Made by a program: the position numbers and the translations under genes. Source: Bugula neritina (lineage: Eukaryota; Bryozoa; Gymnolaemata; Cheilostomatida; Bugulidae). Taken from it: a stretch of DNA of 64,000 nt. Of this stretch, positions 11,485 to 22,651 are shown in pieces. The stretch spans positions 29,412,173 to 29,476,172 of the forward strand of contig OZ037766.1 of NCBI GenBank assembly GCA_964035545.1, written 5' to 3'. The notes below the pieces were generated by a model. That model ran no database searches and was not told the origin of the DNA. It saw only the letters and a list, made by a program, of their open reading frames with translations. Position 1 is the stretch's first letter; every line of letters begins with the position of its first letter.

Positions 11485-12369
11485 TTAGATAACAATTTTA
11501 ATTTCAATTGATATATCAGCTTTTCTTTTTTCAACACCTAGAAAAAAATAACAGCAACATGATGTTATAATGTTTTGGCAAAGTTTATTTATTTATTTAA
11601 TTATAAAAACATAATTGTGCAGAGTGATGTGTTTACACAAAACTAGCAAAATTATGCTCTTTGTTTTCTTTTGTGTTCGAAATTGTGATAACAGTTCAAA
11701 AACAAATTATTTGTTGATGATGAGTTTAATTTCAATTGTTGGATCGGCTTTTCTCCTAATAATTCCTACAAGAAAAAAAAATAATTTACTTAATTTACAC
11801 AAATCTTATATGGTTATATAGTAAATAAGCAACCGTCATATTTTTTGTATTGATTTGTATATGGTTTTAGTCAGCAAATGCATAAAATTACATTGTGTAG
11901 TTTGTTTTCTTTAGTGATCATTATAGTAACTATATAGAGGGACATATCATTTTTCAATACCTAAAATGATTTAGGGTGTTTTCTGAGCTTAACTTTTTAG
12001 ATGATATATCTATAAGTTTATTTCTAACTATTTTGTTTTGACTTTCCATAAACTACCCTGTAAGGATACTAATGATACTGAAGTTAACATATAGTTAATG
12101 ATAATACTCACTGGATGTTGAAACTGGTTAGAAGATAGAAGCCCACTGGTACCCATTTATACACAATGACCATGAGCTTCAGCTGGTATAAAACTGATGT
12201 CTGTAATCATACTGGGGTACACCCTGACAGGTGTGAAGTTGATCTCAACTGTCACATTGCTCCGGCCTACTTGAAAGTGCTCGGTGAGGAGGTCACTCTT
12301 GGCAGCCGATTGTGTGGACGGCAGCACATAACAGATGCCAGAGTTGAAGTCTTTGGTTATGTGTATGCC
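11485..12369 (-). pseudogene. Inverted, broken BRICHOS-like gene copy
   Basis: Minus-strand exons: 12369-12112 (BRICHOS), 11765-11707 and 11537-11485 (two alternative tails). The BRICHOS exon has a 2-bp insertion relative to the + copy just after the second Cys codon (GTAAAT becomes GTATAAAT), giving an immediate stop. The first tail reads IIRRKADPTIEIKLI with a Pro in the strand; the second is shortened because an AAA codon became TAA. Splice sites are still recognisable (donor CCA|GTGAGT). With no membrane exon found and the frame broken, this is a pseudogene or at most an exon reservoir. Confidence 0.82.
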
Positions 12370-12370
12370 C

Positions 12371-12757
12371 TATATATTGTATTACATGCTCTACACATTG
12401 TATTACATGTCCTACATATTATATTACATGCCCTACATATTATATTACATGCCCTACATATTATATTACATGCCCTACATATTATATTACCTGTCCTACA
12501 TGTTATATTACATGCCTTACATATTATATTGCATATCCTACATATTATATTACATGTCCTACATATTATATTACATGACCTACATATTATATTACATGCC
12601 CTACATATTATATTACATGCCTTACATATTATATTGCATATCCTACATATTATATTACATGTCCTACATATTATATTACATGACCTACATATTATATTAC
12701 GTGTTCTACATATTATATTACATGCCCTACATATTATATTACATGTCCTAAATACAT
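12371..12757 (-). repeat. 21-bp minisatellite (arm 2)
   Basis: About 18 copies of the reverse complement of the arm-1 unit (consensus ATGTCCTACATATTATATTAC, with GCCCTAC variants). Copy number and variant order differ from arm 1, so at least one array has changed since duplication. Confidence 0.95.
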
Positions 12758-12760
12758 ATG

Positions 12761-13489
12761 TATTATATTGTATAAAAAATAATCTATTAAAGAAATGGGT
12801 AAACATATTAAGGTCCAGAAATAGATCCTAGCTATATAGAATATGTTTTACATAAAATCAAGGCTTTCTCTTTATAATCAAAGCAAATGCTTATACAAAA
12901 ATTTATTAACATAAAGAGTATAGTGAGTTTTCAATATGTTAGATTTAACAAAACTAAATATCTAAATTACTTTAATTAGAATACTTCACTAAATATTATG
13001 TTATGTGGTATACAACAATTTAAAATAGTTATGTAGTAATCATGAAATTATATTTTCATTTAAAATGATATGAATAATTATATAAAAAGATTAGGATCTT
13101 GCAAATTACAAAATAAAAAAATACATACCAACAAGAGATTCTGACAATAACTAAGCTGAAAAGCAAGTTTAATTATTCTATGGTAAAATCTTTTACACTG
13201 CAGTTTAGATTATTTGTATAGTTTTAAACTTTTATGTTATTGTCCGACATATAATTGCAATTCTAGATTTTATGTGCTTTATCTATGTAATTCCACCAGT
13301 GATAGAAGGCTTGTCAATTAGGCATTGTCTACAGATTACAACAACTCTGTTTTAAAAAACAACTAGATATATATCTTGTTTATTAAAGCTTAAACAATGT
13401 AGATAAAAACATAATAAATGTATACATGTTTTTCTACTTTCAACCAATTAAGTTGCTCAGCAAGCTTGGTTTTGCATTTACTTAGTTTG
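12761..13489. other. Upstream flank of D8C gene 2
   Basis: AT-rich non-coding sequence. Part of it (CAGTTTAGATTATTTGTATAG near 13200) is shared with 17940-17970 and with 6950-6970, so it is the upstream portion of the tandem D8C unit. No exon is seen. Confidence 0.45.
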
Positions 13490-13645
13490 GAAAAGTCAAA
13501 AGTTGAATACCAGCAAAAAAGAGAGGTGAGATCTGCAAGAGATAGAAAAAGCATAGTGGACACAAGCTGAGCAACTTCACATAACTGTAAATTGTTTCAT
13601 ATTCTTGTTAATAATTTAGTTTTTATATATATTATCTTTATTATG
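13490..13645 (+). promoter_or_regulatory. Promoter and 5' UTR of D8C gene 2
   Basis: Shares AAAGTCAAA, CCAGCAAAAAAGAGAG and AAAGCATAGTGGACAC with the other two promoters. The TATA-like position reads CAAAAAAG, so the core element is degenerate here. The string GCTGAGCAACTTCACA is shared with gene 3 up to the exact point where the transposon starts there. Confidence 0.5.
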
Positions 13646-15463
13646 ATGAAGATTATTGTGACAACTTCATTTCTAATACTTTTTTCACTCAGGCTGCCAA
13701 GCAGTGAAGGAGGAGATTTGTTTGTTGGCAGTAAGTTCTTATAAGTTGGTTTAGAATGCTTGCAGTGTCAGTAATGTAGTCTATATTATAAAACATGAGT
13801 AGATATTTGTTAGGTAATTAAAATTCACCATTTATAAAAAATCGGAGTTAAAATATTCAATTGAAAGCTATCCTTTTGAAAAATTCATTTTTTCTATAAG
13901 CAATAAAATTTACTAATTTCTCATTAAAGCCGAATAATGCTTTTCACTAAATCAAAGTTTATTTAAAATAAATAATATAATTAACATAATATATATTGTT
14001 TATCTTACTGCCAATGAATCAATTTATATTAAAAGAAATTCTATATATCCCGTATAACATACCCAAACATACACATATGGATACCCAAACAATTGAGTGC
14101 AAATTTTGTATAAAAGGCATGCACTATTGGTTCCTTTTTTAAAATTTACTTTTGAGCAAGTTGCAAGGCTATATATATTTTGGTAAATATTAAAATATAC
14201 TTATTGCAACATTATATAGAGCTAATAGGAAGATATTTTATCATCCTATAATATATAATTTGATAATATTATATTATACTACTATAAAACATTTTTAAAG
14301 TATTCAGTAATATGTATAATTATTTTCATATCTGCGTTTAATTGTTATTTATATTCTTTAACCGTGCAAAAAGTGCAAAATATTGTTTGGCGGGTAAAAA
14401 CTGATTTAGGGTTGCATTTAGCACCTTGTTTTGTGTTATATAAAGTTTCTATTCAAGCAGAATACACTACTTATAAAGATTATATTTCAATCTGTTGAAA
14501 TTCTTTAAAACTTAGTAAAAGTCATTTCATACTTAATTTAGTTATAACAGTTTAGCAATTAACATATACCTGCTCTTTTAGCTATAATATAGTTGATAAA
14601 GTTATAGCCTTTTACAGTCAGACGTAAGCAGGATATGATATATATAAATACAAACATCATTAAATCTTAATCTAATCTATAACAAATCTTTAAAAGCAAA
14701 CTGCAATATTTAACCGAAATTTGAATTAATTATACTGTTGTGTATGCAGCATGCATTGATGATTGTATAAATTGAAATTTCTTGCACTTTAGATGACTCA
14801 CTTAGACTAAGGTTTGAGCTGTTTGAAGAAAGAGTAAAGCTTCTTCAAAGGATGTTAGCTGTAAGCTGCACCACTGAGCAGCTTCATAGAGTAAAGAGAG
14901 ACATCATTCCTGGTCATGGGGAAAGTCAGTTATTTGTGGAGAAACTTCTTTACCAGAAGTTGATTATGAGACTCAGTGAGTGCAGGCAAGAATCAACATC
15001 AACTTCAGCAGTTACAGTTGAAAGTACCACAACAAGTAAACCATTTCCTTTGGAATGTCAGACAGCAAAAAATCTAACTGAGATCTGGAGAGCTGACAAT
15101 AAAGGAATGGGACTTACACCTATAAACAACTCTCTAGCATGTGATACACGTCAAATGGTAGCTAATAACAACCCATGGTTCAGATTTGCTGGAAAAGCAG
15201 GAAATAAGTTACTAGACACGTGCCCACCTCCTTACAGTTGCGGGTCTCAAGTTGGGATTTGGAGTAATGCTACAATGCCATCTGATGTGGGTGTAGCCAC
15301 ACAGGTGAGAGCGTATGGCTCTTTCACAAATGGCTGTTATCAGTATCCAATATACATTAAAGTAATGAGATGCTCCACACCTAGCCAGCATGATTTTATC
15401 TACCAGTTAACAGACACAGATAGCTCGTGTTCCTACTCTTTTTGTGGAATGAAAGTTGAATAA
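13646..15463 (+). CDS. Secreted D8C-domain protein, gene 2
   Basis: Exons 13646-13730 and 14793-15463 join in phase 1 to give 251 aa. The signal peptide is MKIIVTTSFLILFSLRLPSS; an ATG three bases upstream is also possible, but the chosen start matches the paralogues. The helical segment (FELFEERVKLLQRM) and the D8C domain are intact with eight Cys. Compared with gene 1 the Ser/Thr linker is much shorter (SAVTVESTTTSK core only). Substitutions in the domain include WFRFAGKAG conserved but GSQVGIWSNAT and YGSFTNGCYQYP changed. The stop overlaps AATAAA. This is probably a functional paralogue. Confidence 0.88.
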
Positions 15464-15775
15464 AGCTGAGTCTTATATTCTATGAAAAATATGTCAGGTA
15501 TAAAGTGCAATTCCTATACCTTTTCAGATTTTTATTACATTAATCTTACTTATGCTTACGTGCTTACTTTTATTCTTACTTTTAATATTAGATATTATTA
15601 AACAAAATGTGATGAGAATTGTCATTTAGATTTTGATAATAAATTATATAAAAAACAGCCTGAGCTAAATAAGTAATTTCATATATTTGCAGTCAAATTT
15701 CTAACATCAAATTGATCATCCTAAAACTTGCAATTTGAGAAGATAAATTCAGGTTTCATGAAACTTCTGCAATCT
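15464..15775 (+). repeat. 3' flank of D8C gene 2
   Basis: Non-coding. It matches the flanks of genes 1 and 3 up to CAGGTTTCATGAAACTTC near 15770, after which homology stops. Homology resumes near 16830, so roughly 1.05 kb of other sequence lies between. Confidence 0.7.
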
Positions 15776-16082
15776 ATGAATGACAAACCTTACCACCAGC
15801 AATAATATAAATATAGCAAAAGAACTTAGATATTTCGGGCTATACGAGGCTGCAGAATTTGAGCTTTTACTACTGCCATATTTCCTGAAGATGAATTTAC
15901 CATTTTATAATTTTTACAGTGTTTGTAGAAACTAAGCAAATTACAAAGTTAGTATTATAGCTCTTAAACCTGCTAAGAAAATAATTTCAACCTCACGATA
16001 TACAACAACATACCAATAAGTAAAAGAGTAAAACATAAAGATAATTGTCAGAGTAGAGTTAAGATTCTTGGTACAGACAGAT

Positions 16083-16516
16083 CTACATTACTTTTTGTAT
16101 TCCATTCACATCATCAAGAAGACTCTCTCTTGAAGTCACCATCGAAGGGTCTGTGCCCAGCTGTCTTAGTCTCTGGACTGTTATAATTTTTAAAGTTCTC
16201 CTCATGAAAAGATAACTCATTGGTATAAATCTTTTTTTGACAAGGAAAATAGGTTGCAGTAGATGATTGCCCTCACTGTGGCCATTCTCATTTTATTAGA
16301 CAGTATAGGCTAATTTCTTGAATACAAGAAATATAAAATATTATACCAGTATTTTCAACAAACTAGAAAATAAAGCTGATGTATTATCTATATGATTAGG
16401 AATTTTTTTTTATTTGAAGAATAAATTGACTGCTACGATTCCACCAAAGTATGAGCCATCATCAGACAACCAGGTCGCAACTTTTTCATTGTGTTCATCC
16501 ACCACTTCAACTAAAC
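16083..16516 (-). CDS. Two coding-like exons, possible spectrin-repeat fragment
   Basis: On the minus strand an acceptor at 16517 opens an exon (16516-16445) reading LVEVVDEHNEKVATWLSDDG. A donor in phase 1 joins it to an exon (16177-16083) reading QRLRQLGTDPSMVTSRESLL and ending VNGIQKVM-stop. The phases agree. The pattern WL..D..., then GTDP and a following amphipathic helix resembles half of a spectrin-type repeat. Alternatively the first exon reads on to its own stop at 16410 (GGIVAVNLFFK). It lies in a 1.05-kb insert within the D8C 3' flank and no upstream exons were found, so it may be a captured gene fragment. Family assignment is weak. Confidence 0.35.
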
Positions 16517-16829
16517 CTGAAAATATTAGGCTATGCTTTTACTACACTGTCTACACTGCCGCATGCTTACTTGTCTATCAGTAGACTTTTCACCCAACAC
16601 GCTGATCCAGTGAGGTGTTAAAAATAAATAAAATTTAAAAGTAGCGTTATACAGTTATACTAAATTGCATTTAGTATACTAGATGTGCAAATTTATATTA
16701 TATATGGAATTTTATATTGTATACTGATCAGCGATTGACTTTCCATTGCTCTAAATCTGTCGAATACATCTTAAAATAACAGCTTAAAAATCTACCTGCA
16801 TTTGTGTGAACTTTAATTTATTCAAAGGC

Positions 16830-17290
16830 AACGTAACAAATGCTAAGCCTATAGGTATCTGTTGAGGTCTATGACAGATCTATTACTTGATCACATATAA
16901 AAATAACACCACAGAGTACCACTTTATAATTAGGTATCGATGCTCCAATTAACACAACATAATCGCAATATAGCCTTTATACAAATACATATTGCTCTGA
17001 TACATACAGTTCACTCAAAAATATATTGTTGCTAATATTCATAAATTCTACTCCAAATCTAAAACCAGCATAGCTTGATACCTGCTATATAAAAAGAAGT
17101 ACTATATACAAAAAAATTGATTTTACTTTGCATTATGAAAAAAGTTTTTAATAATAGAGCTCTTGCACAATTTTACAGTTATTATAAGCAACAAATACTA
17201 AAATTATTGCTATAATAAAAGCTGATCCACAGTTTTTCACATACAAAGTAACACAAGACATTAAATAGTGTAATAGCCCTTGCTACACTT
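16830..17290 (+). repeat. Resumed D8C-unit 3' flank
   Basis: Matches about 5975-6280 and 25030-25450 (AAATGCTAAGCCTA, GACAGATCTATTACTTGATC, AGTAACACA..CATTAAATAGTG). Non-coding. Confidence 0.75.
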
Positions 17291-18700
17291 GTTACTTTGC
17301 TATTATGCTGAATTGCAGTAATGTCCATGACTAAAGAAGTTATTTAGTAGATAATACTATAATTAACAGAAAATGAGCAGAGCTACCAACTGGTTACACC
17401 TAGCTCCACATACATCATCTGGCTAGTGGATTCAAACAGTTTTATGCTTTTTGTCCTCAAAAGCAGATTTTCTGTTTTCATATCAGATGCCATTTTCCCC
17501 TTGACCGCCAGAGTGTTGAGTTCACAACTCATTTACTGCACCCCCATGCATAGAATGAATCAGTATGGAAAGCTCATAGAAATTACGAGTGAGAACCTCA
17601 TGTTCCAAAAATTGTGGTTTCAATCAATTGAAACTGTTCATATAATGCATCAAAGGAAACTTGCATTCACATGATGCAAGTATCAAGCATAGAGACGTAT
17701 ATAGTGATTCTTTCACTCTCAAGTGAATCTGTATTGGTTGAATAACTGCTTATATTTAACCACACAACAGACTTGTTTTCGTTATAATTACACTTAATTT
17801 GACAGCTTATAAAGACAGTTAATAGAATTTTCAGATGAAACTGGTGTCAACTCTGATTCAACAAGGAATTTTTGAACAAACAAGAGATTCTGCCAATCAC
17901 CATGGAAAAACAAATTGAATTATATTATGGTAAAACATTTTACACCAAAGTTTAGATTATTTGTATAGTTTTGAACTTTTATGCCATCTGATGTAATGGC
18001 AATTCCAGATGTTATGCAGTTTATATCACATGCAGAATCAACAGAATGGTATTTTGTGGGGTGATATGCTTTTAAATATTTTCTTGTATGTTCCTGGTAG
18101 ACTTTACACCAATCGTGAGACTGAAATACAATTTCAAAACATAGAAATATATAATATAATGTCATGAAAGAATTATATGCACAATAACATAAGCAGTTCA
18201 AAACCAAACATATGCAAATGTAACAAATGTATATAATTAGTCAAATGTATAAACAATAGTTCATAAAAGTTATAACCTCTTTCCTCTTTTTATAGGTGAA
18301 TGTGATAATTAACCAAATACAAAAACAAATTAAAACTGAATAATAATTTCTATAACACTATTTCGTTCAATTATAGTAGGCATATTATGCATATCCTCTC
18401 ATATTTTATATGCTCAAAGCTAGCTTTCAATAAGATTAGCTGTCGTTATAGCTATAAGAAAAACTGCACGTTTTATGTAATTTATGCTTCTACTGATTAT
18501 GGACTTTACACAGTTCATCTCCAACATCCCACCAGCTTCATAGATGACTTGGCCAGACATTATTTACAGTAAAAATAAGTTTGAGAACAACCAATCATGA
18601 TTATATCACAGATCAAACAATGTAGATAAAAGCATGAGTAACTTCTTTACTGTTTTTTTTGCTTTCAACTGATTGAATTGCTCAGTAAGCCTGATAGGCA
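17291..18700. other. No gene supported
   Basis: AT-rich sequence upstream of the third D8C promoter. The section near 17830-18010 is shared with the regions upstream of genes 1 and 2. A minus-strand open stretch at 17920-18207 contains a protein-like piece (YQEHTRKYLKAYHPTKYHS) but also runs through duplicated non-coding sequence, so I do not call it. Confidence 0.4.
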
Positions 18701-18714
18701 GTTATTATTTTTTG

Positions 18715-18802
18715 AAAAAGTCAAAGTTCAAATGCCAGTATAAAAGAGATTTGAGAATTTTTAGAGTCAAACAAAGCATAGTGGGCACCGGCTGAGCAAC
18801 TT
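18715..18802 (+). promoter_or_regulatory. Displaced promoter of D8C gene 3
   Basis: The promoter block shared with genes 1 and 2 occurs here with a consensus TATA box (TATAAAAG at 18739-18746) and AAAGCATAGTGGGCAC. The first coding exon it should serve lies 3.85 kb downstream at 22652, because the element at 18803-22580 sits between them. Confidence 0.6.
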
Positions 18803-19241
18803 CACAGAGAGAAATATTAGTGCAGCGCTTGCACTAAAGTTGTTCAAAGAGCCTTTTATTGTCGGTATAGCCTGCACCACACCTCTAATAGTTGTTAGAC
18901 CTGCACTTATTTTGGTGAAGTTGAAAATTAATCCGATTAGTGTAAGCTGAAAAATATTTTGTAGTAGCTCTGAAACCACTTAGTTGTTAAGTCAACGCTA
19001 CTTTTCACAAGTATTACGTAACCATCATCCCTATGTCTGAATGAAGCTAAACAGTAGTTGATAGGAGCAGAAAGTGAGATCAATGCTGCAACTACATATT
19101 ATGTTCAAGCAAAATTTTATTTACATAAGAATTATGGAACAATCGGCAGTTGTTCAACTAACAACATTATTCGTTCACATGTGCACTAATGATGATCACA
19201 AACCTTTATAGGAAGATAGGATAGAGTTGAACCCTACATTT

Positions 19242-19643
19242 GGGTCATTTGAATTGGTGCTTCCCAGTTAGATGCTATTTATACATTTTAGGTGCAATTT
19301 ATTTGAATACTATTGAAATATGTGTGTATTTAAATAAATTTGAGTCAATTGCTTTTTATAATTGGCACACAAATAAATTTCTTTGCTCCGCATAAACCTA
19401 TTAATTTTGCATTTTCCATATTTTTTGTTTTTTGAAAAAAATGTTATTATTAATGCATTTAATGCTTTTTTTCAACACAAATTTGGGAAAATTTAAATAT
19501 TATTGCAAATATATCATATTAATGGTTATTTTATGTTTAGCAATTGATATGAAAGTTATATAAGGGTATATAGGTATATAATACTTATTACCAAAACAAA
19601 AAATACAACCTAACTGGGGAGCATATAAGTGGAATGAAACTCC
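19242..19643. mobile_element. MITE family A, copy 2
   Basis: About 402 bp with imperfect inverted ends: left GGGTCATTTGAATTGGTGCT followed by TCCCAGTTAGATGC; right (reversed) GGAGTTTCATTCCACTTATA followed by TGCTCCCCAGTTAGG. The same terminal motifs (CATTCCACTTA, TTCCCAnTTAGACG) occur at 51108-51588. It is nested inside the larger element. Confidence 0.6.
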
Positions 19644-20292
19644 TTCAACCAACTAGCTGTTTATGATTTCGAAATTTTTTTGAACCCAAGACATTTTCAA
19701 ATAGTTTGTTACCAGACTACTATTAAACATTGCCCCACTCCGTTTATCAAAGACTTAAGTTGAATTTATCAACAAACAAAAATCAACTGCGCATATCTCT
19801 TGCATGGGTAGTTTAGGCTTCACTAGTCAATTTCATTCATGGAAACGAAAGCCAACTAATTTAAAATGTGTGTAAAAGAGAGATCAGGGAGATGCACCGT
19901 TAAACTCCAATGTACTCAGTTATCAGCAAATGTGTTTCAAACAAGAAGCTTAAAATTAACAATGAAACAAGCTACTGAATAGTCAATTGTGGATCAGGTG
20001 AAGCACTTCAAAAGCCTTGTGTAAACTTGTGTAAACTACCTAGTGGAACAAAAGAAGATGTTGCATAACAGAGCTATAGTAAGGAAATATTTAAATTGTA
20101 ATTCAAAGGCAAGAAACTGGCTTACCAAGCATTGAAAGAGCAAAACAAAGGTTATTACATAACAGCACATAGTTTTCATTCACGGCTATTGACAGAAGAA
20201 ATATTCTGCCGGCATAGTGAACACCAGAGGCTCAGACTAAGAGGTTGTGCTTTGAGATTCAGTGAATTTGTGCTTCCAAACAACCTCACAAC

Positions 20293-21509
20293 ATGGAAAA
20301 CATTGAATCATTTCATCACATGGGTAAAGATTGCAGCTACCTCTTAGAGATAGAAGATGATCACTTTCTTTCAGAGTTAGGAACTGAAGTTGTCATTGCA
20401 GCAAAAGGTAAGTTCAATCATTTGCTTAACGTTGTCATTTTATATCACAATGACAGTATGACTATTTCTGTAGACAGATAATTAAATTTGTGCAACTATA
20501 ACTTTTAAGAGACCACATTGACTGATATTTCCCAAACTACTCTATTCCTATATCAATTTGATACGAGTTTTCCTGTAACAATCTATTTTCAAAAAATTTA
20601 GCGTTTTATTTCCACTTCATCTTCTAGCAATTTGTGCTAAATTCATTAATTTGAATCCCCCCCCATTGTAGAAGTATTGTTAATAATGCAGTTTAGCAAC
20701 CTACAAGTAGTTATTAGCCTTAAGCAGCTGCCAAGCTAGCTTCTTGTTTTATAGCTTAGTACCAAAATGCCAATATTAGTGGTGAGTTGGCAAAGTTGGC
20801 AAATTTTTTTATTAATTTCCGTGCTACCAGTTTATTATTTTATTTATCTTTGCACAGCACAATTAAATATAAAAACATGTTTAGGTAGCAATATTTTTCT
20901 TGGTAATACTTTATTTGTTTTTCAATTTATAGACATACTGAAACTTATCAATATCTGTTATCTCGATATGAGGGGTCCATATAAAATGCTGACTCCAGCT
21001 TAAATTGTGGTTCACTGACATTTTAAGATAATTTTAATGCAGAAAAGCTTCTATTAACTAAACTAATTATGCCCAACAGCTCTTGCATTTGTAATTAAGA
21101 AAGAAGTAAAATAAAATGATGGCCAAAATTGTTACTAAATTTCGATAAGCTCAAACTAACCCAAATACTACGCAACATGATGATCATAAGTTTGCCAAAG
21201 CCTGTATGGTTATTCAGAATCAAACGATTGGTCCGATGGTGCTGAAAATATGCTGAAAGATTCATAGCTAACATCATTGATACTATTAGTTTTGGCCTTA
21301 GACTTCAGCTTCTTCAAAGTTGAACTTAATTTATTTACGCTGCTTGTGATTGTATATCTTTACCAAATGTTTACTGTTCATACTAATACAGTTTAAATAT
21401 TACCCAACTTTTATCTTTTGTTGTAGATCCCATAACATTTTTTAAGAACATGCACTCAAAGATGCTGAATAGGAGCACAAAAAAGAATTTGACCGCTACA
21501 AAACTTTGA
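20293..21509 (+). CDS. Two-exon coding-like segment inside the TIR element
   Basis: The exon 20293-20407 (MENIESFHHMGKDCSYLLEI, continuing to VVIAAK) ends at a good donor (AAAAG|GTAAGT) in phase 1. It joins the exon 21427-21509 (acceptor TTGTAG) reading DPITFFKNMHSKMLNRSTKK and ending in TGA. An overlapping frame upstream from 20132 is also open (KEQNKGYYITAHSFHSRLL). Composition and splice phases look coding, but I do not recognise the family. It could be the degraded gene of the element or captured host sequence. Confidence 0.35.
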
Positions 21510-22159
21510 ATCATGCTGAGACCTTCAGCCTGCAAGCAGGCGCACTCACCACTACATTACAAGCGTCACTGGGTGCTCTCGACACTACACCTTACCCACT
21601 TTTCAAGAACTCAGCTGCCTTTTTTATACTACTCCTTCAAGCTTCCTTGACCACTCAACTCCTCTCAGAGTACTACCACACTTTACTAACTGCTGGAATT
21701 AGTTATAAAACTTCCCCCTCCCTCCCCCCTCCCGTACTTGGGTTACTATCACAGACCTCGGACTTGCACACAGGTGTGCTAACCATCACACACCACAACC
21801 GCTTGGTTATCGCTACACTACAGAGCAAGAATGTAATGACACACACTATGGTCTTAGCAGGTTCTGCTAATATTGAGAAAAGTTAACTGAATTTACAGTC
21901 GTAGAAAAATTCTGCAAATGTTTATTTTCATGTTTTTTTTTCTTATTTTAATCTTTAGAAGTTATTTTTTGTTGCATTTCTTATATTCAACTATCATATA
22001 CAATAAAATCCACATTACTATACTCTCATACTGGTTAGAAGTTATGACAAGTTAATTCAGAGTGATCAATAATAATTTTTGCAGAAGCTTATTTCCAACA
22101 AAAATTAGAGCAGCATGGAACATTTATAATTTCAGCTTTGAATATAACTTAGTTCAGCA

Positions 22160-22390
22160 TTGAGCGTATCTAAGATCATCATTGAACAGAAATAAGATCA
22201 TCATTAAACATATACAATATCACTATTGAGCATAAATAAGATCACCATTGAATATATATAATATCACTATTGAACATAAATAAGATAACTATTAAACATA
22301 TATAATATCACTATTGAGCATAAATAAGATCACCATTGAACATATATAAGCTCACCATTGAACATATATAAGATCACCATTGAACATAAC
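22160..22390. repeat. 22-bp subterminal minisatellite
   Basis: About ten imperfect units, consensus CATATATAAGATCACCATTGAA, alternating with a CATATATAATATCACTATTGAG variant. It lies 170 bp inside the right terminal repeat, where subterminal repeats of DNA transposons often sit. Confidence 0.9.
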
Positions 22391-22651
22391 TTGGCTCATT
22401 GTGATAAATACAAAGAATCAACTTCACAACTCTTTATATCAACATTGATCTAACATACTATTCACTGTGAACAGTACCTGACACTAATTTCTATTCACTG
22501 CTGGTCAATTTAGGAGCCAAAAAACGAGCTGTTTTAGTTGTCAGCTAATGTTCACTCTAACACTAATATTTCTCTCTGTGTTGAAGTCACTGTTAGTGTT
22601 ACTGCTTCACTCACTGTTTTTAATAACTCAGTCATCGATATTTTCGTGATC

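Larger units (their letters stand above)
10410..12760 (-). repeat. Arm 2 of the large inverted duplication
   Basis: Reverse-complement copy of about 3060-4960, interrupted by the solo LTR at 10729-11247. It contains, on the minus strand, the 21-bp minisatellite, the BRICHOS exon and both terminal exons, but I could not find the membrane exon or the linker exon. The copy therefore lacks the 5' half of the gene. Confidence 0.85.
18803..22580. mobile_element. 3.78-kb element with 20-bp terminal inverted repeats
   Basis: The left end CACAGAGAGAAATATTAGTG (18803-18822) is the perfect reverse complement of the right end at 22561-22580. Outside the ends, homology to the D8C promoter and 5' UTR resumes (left: GCTGAGCAACTTCACA shared with gene 2; right: CACTGTTTTTAATAACTCAG shared with gene 1). 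No clean target duplication is evident, so the superfamily is not assigned. The interior holds a nested MITE, two spliced coding-like exons, a CT-rich tract near 21530-21740 and a subterminal 22-bp minisatellite. No recognisable transposase was found. Confidence 0.65.

Noticed and set aside
12166-12831. 221-codon plus-strand open frame and its 138-codon neighbour
   Set aside because: Antisense of the inverted BRICHOS exon followed by minisatellite translation; no independent coding evidence.
17920-18207. Minus-strand 95-codon open frame with a protein-like middle
   Set aside because: Part of it is duplicated non-coding upstream sequence of the D8C units, and no splice partner was found.
21506-21886. 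126-codon plus-strand open frame rich in Thr, Leu and Pro
   Set aside because: No ATG at its start, CT-rich biased composition, and it overlaps the better-supported exon end at 21509; could be coding but unsupported.
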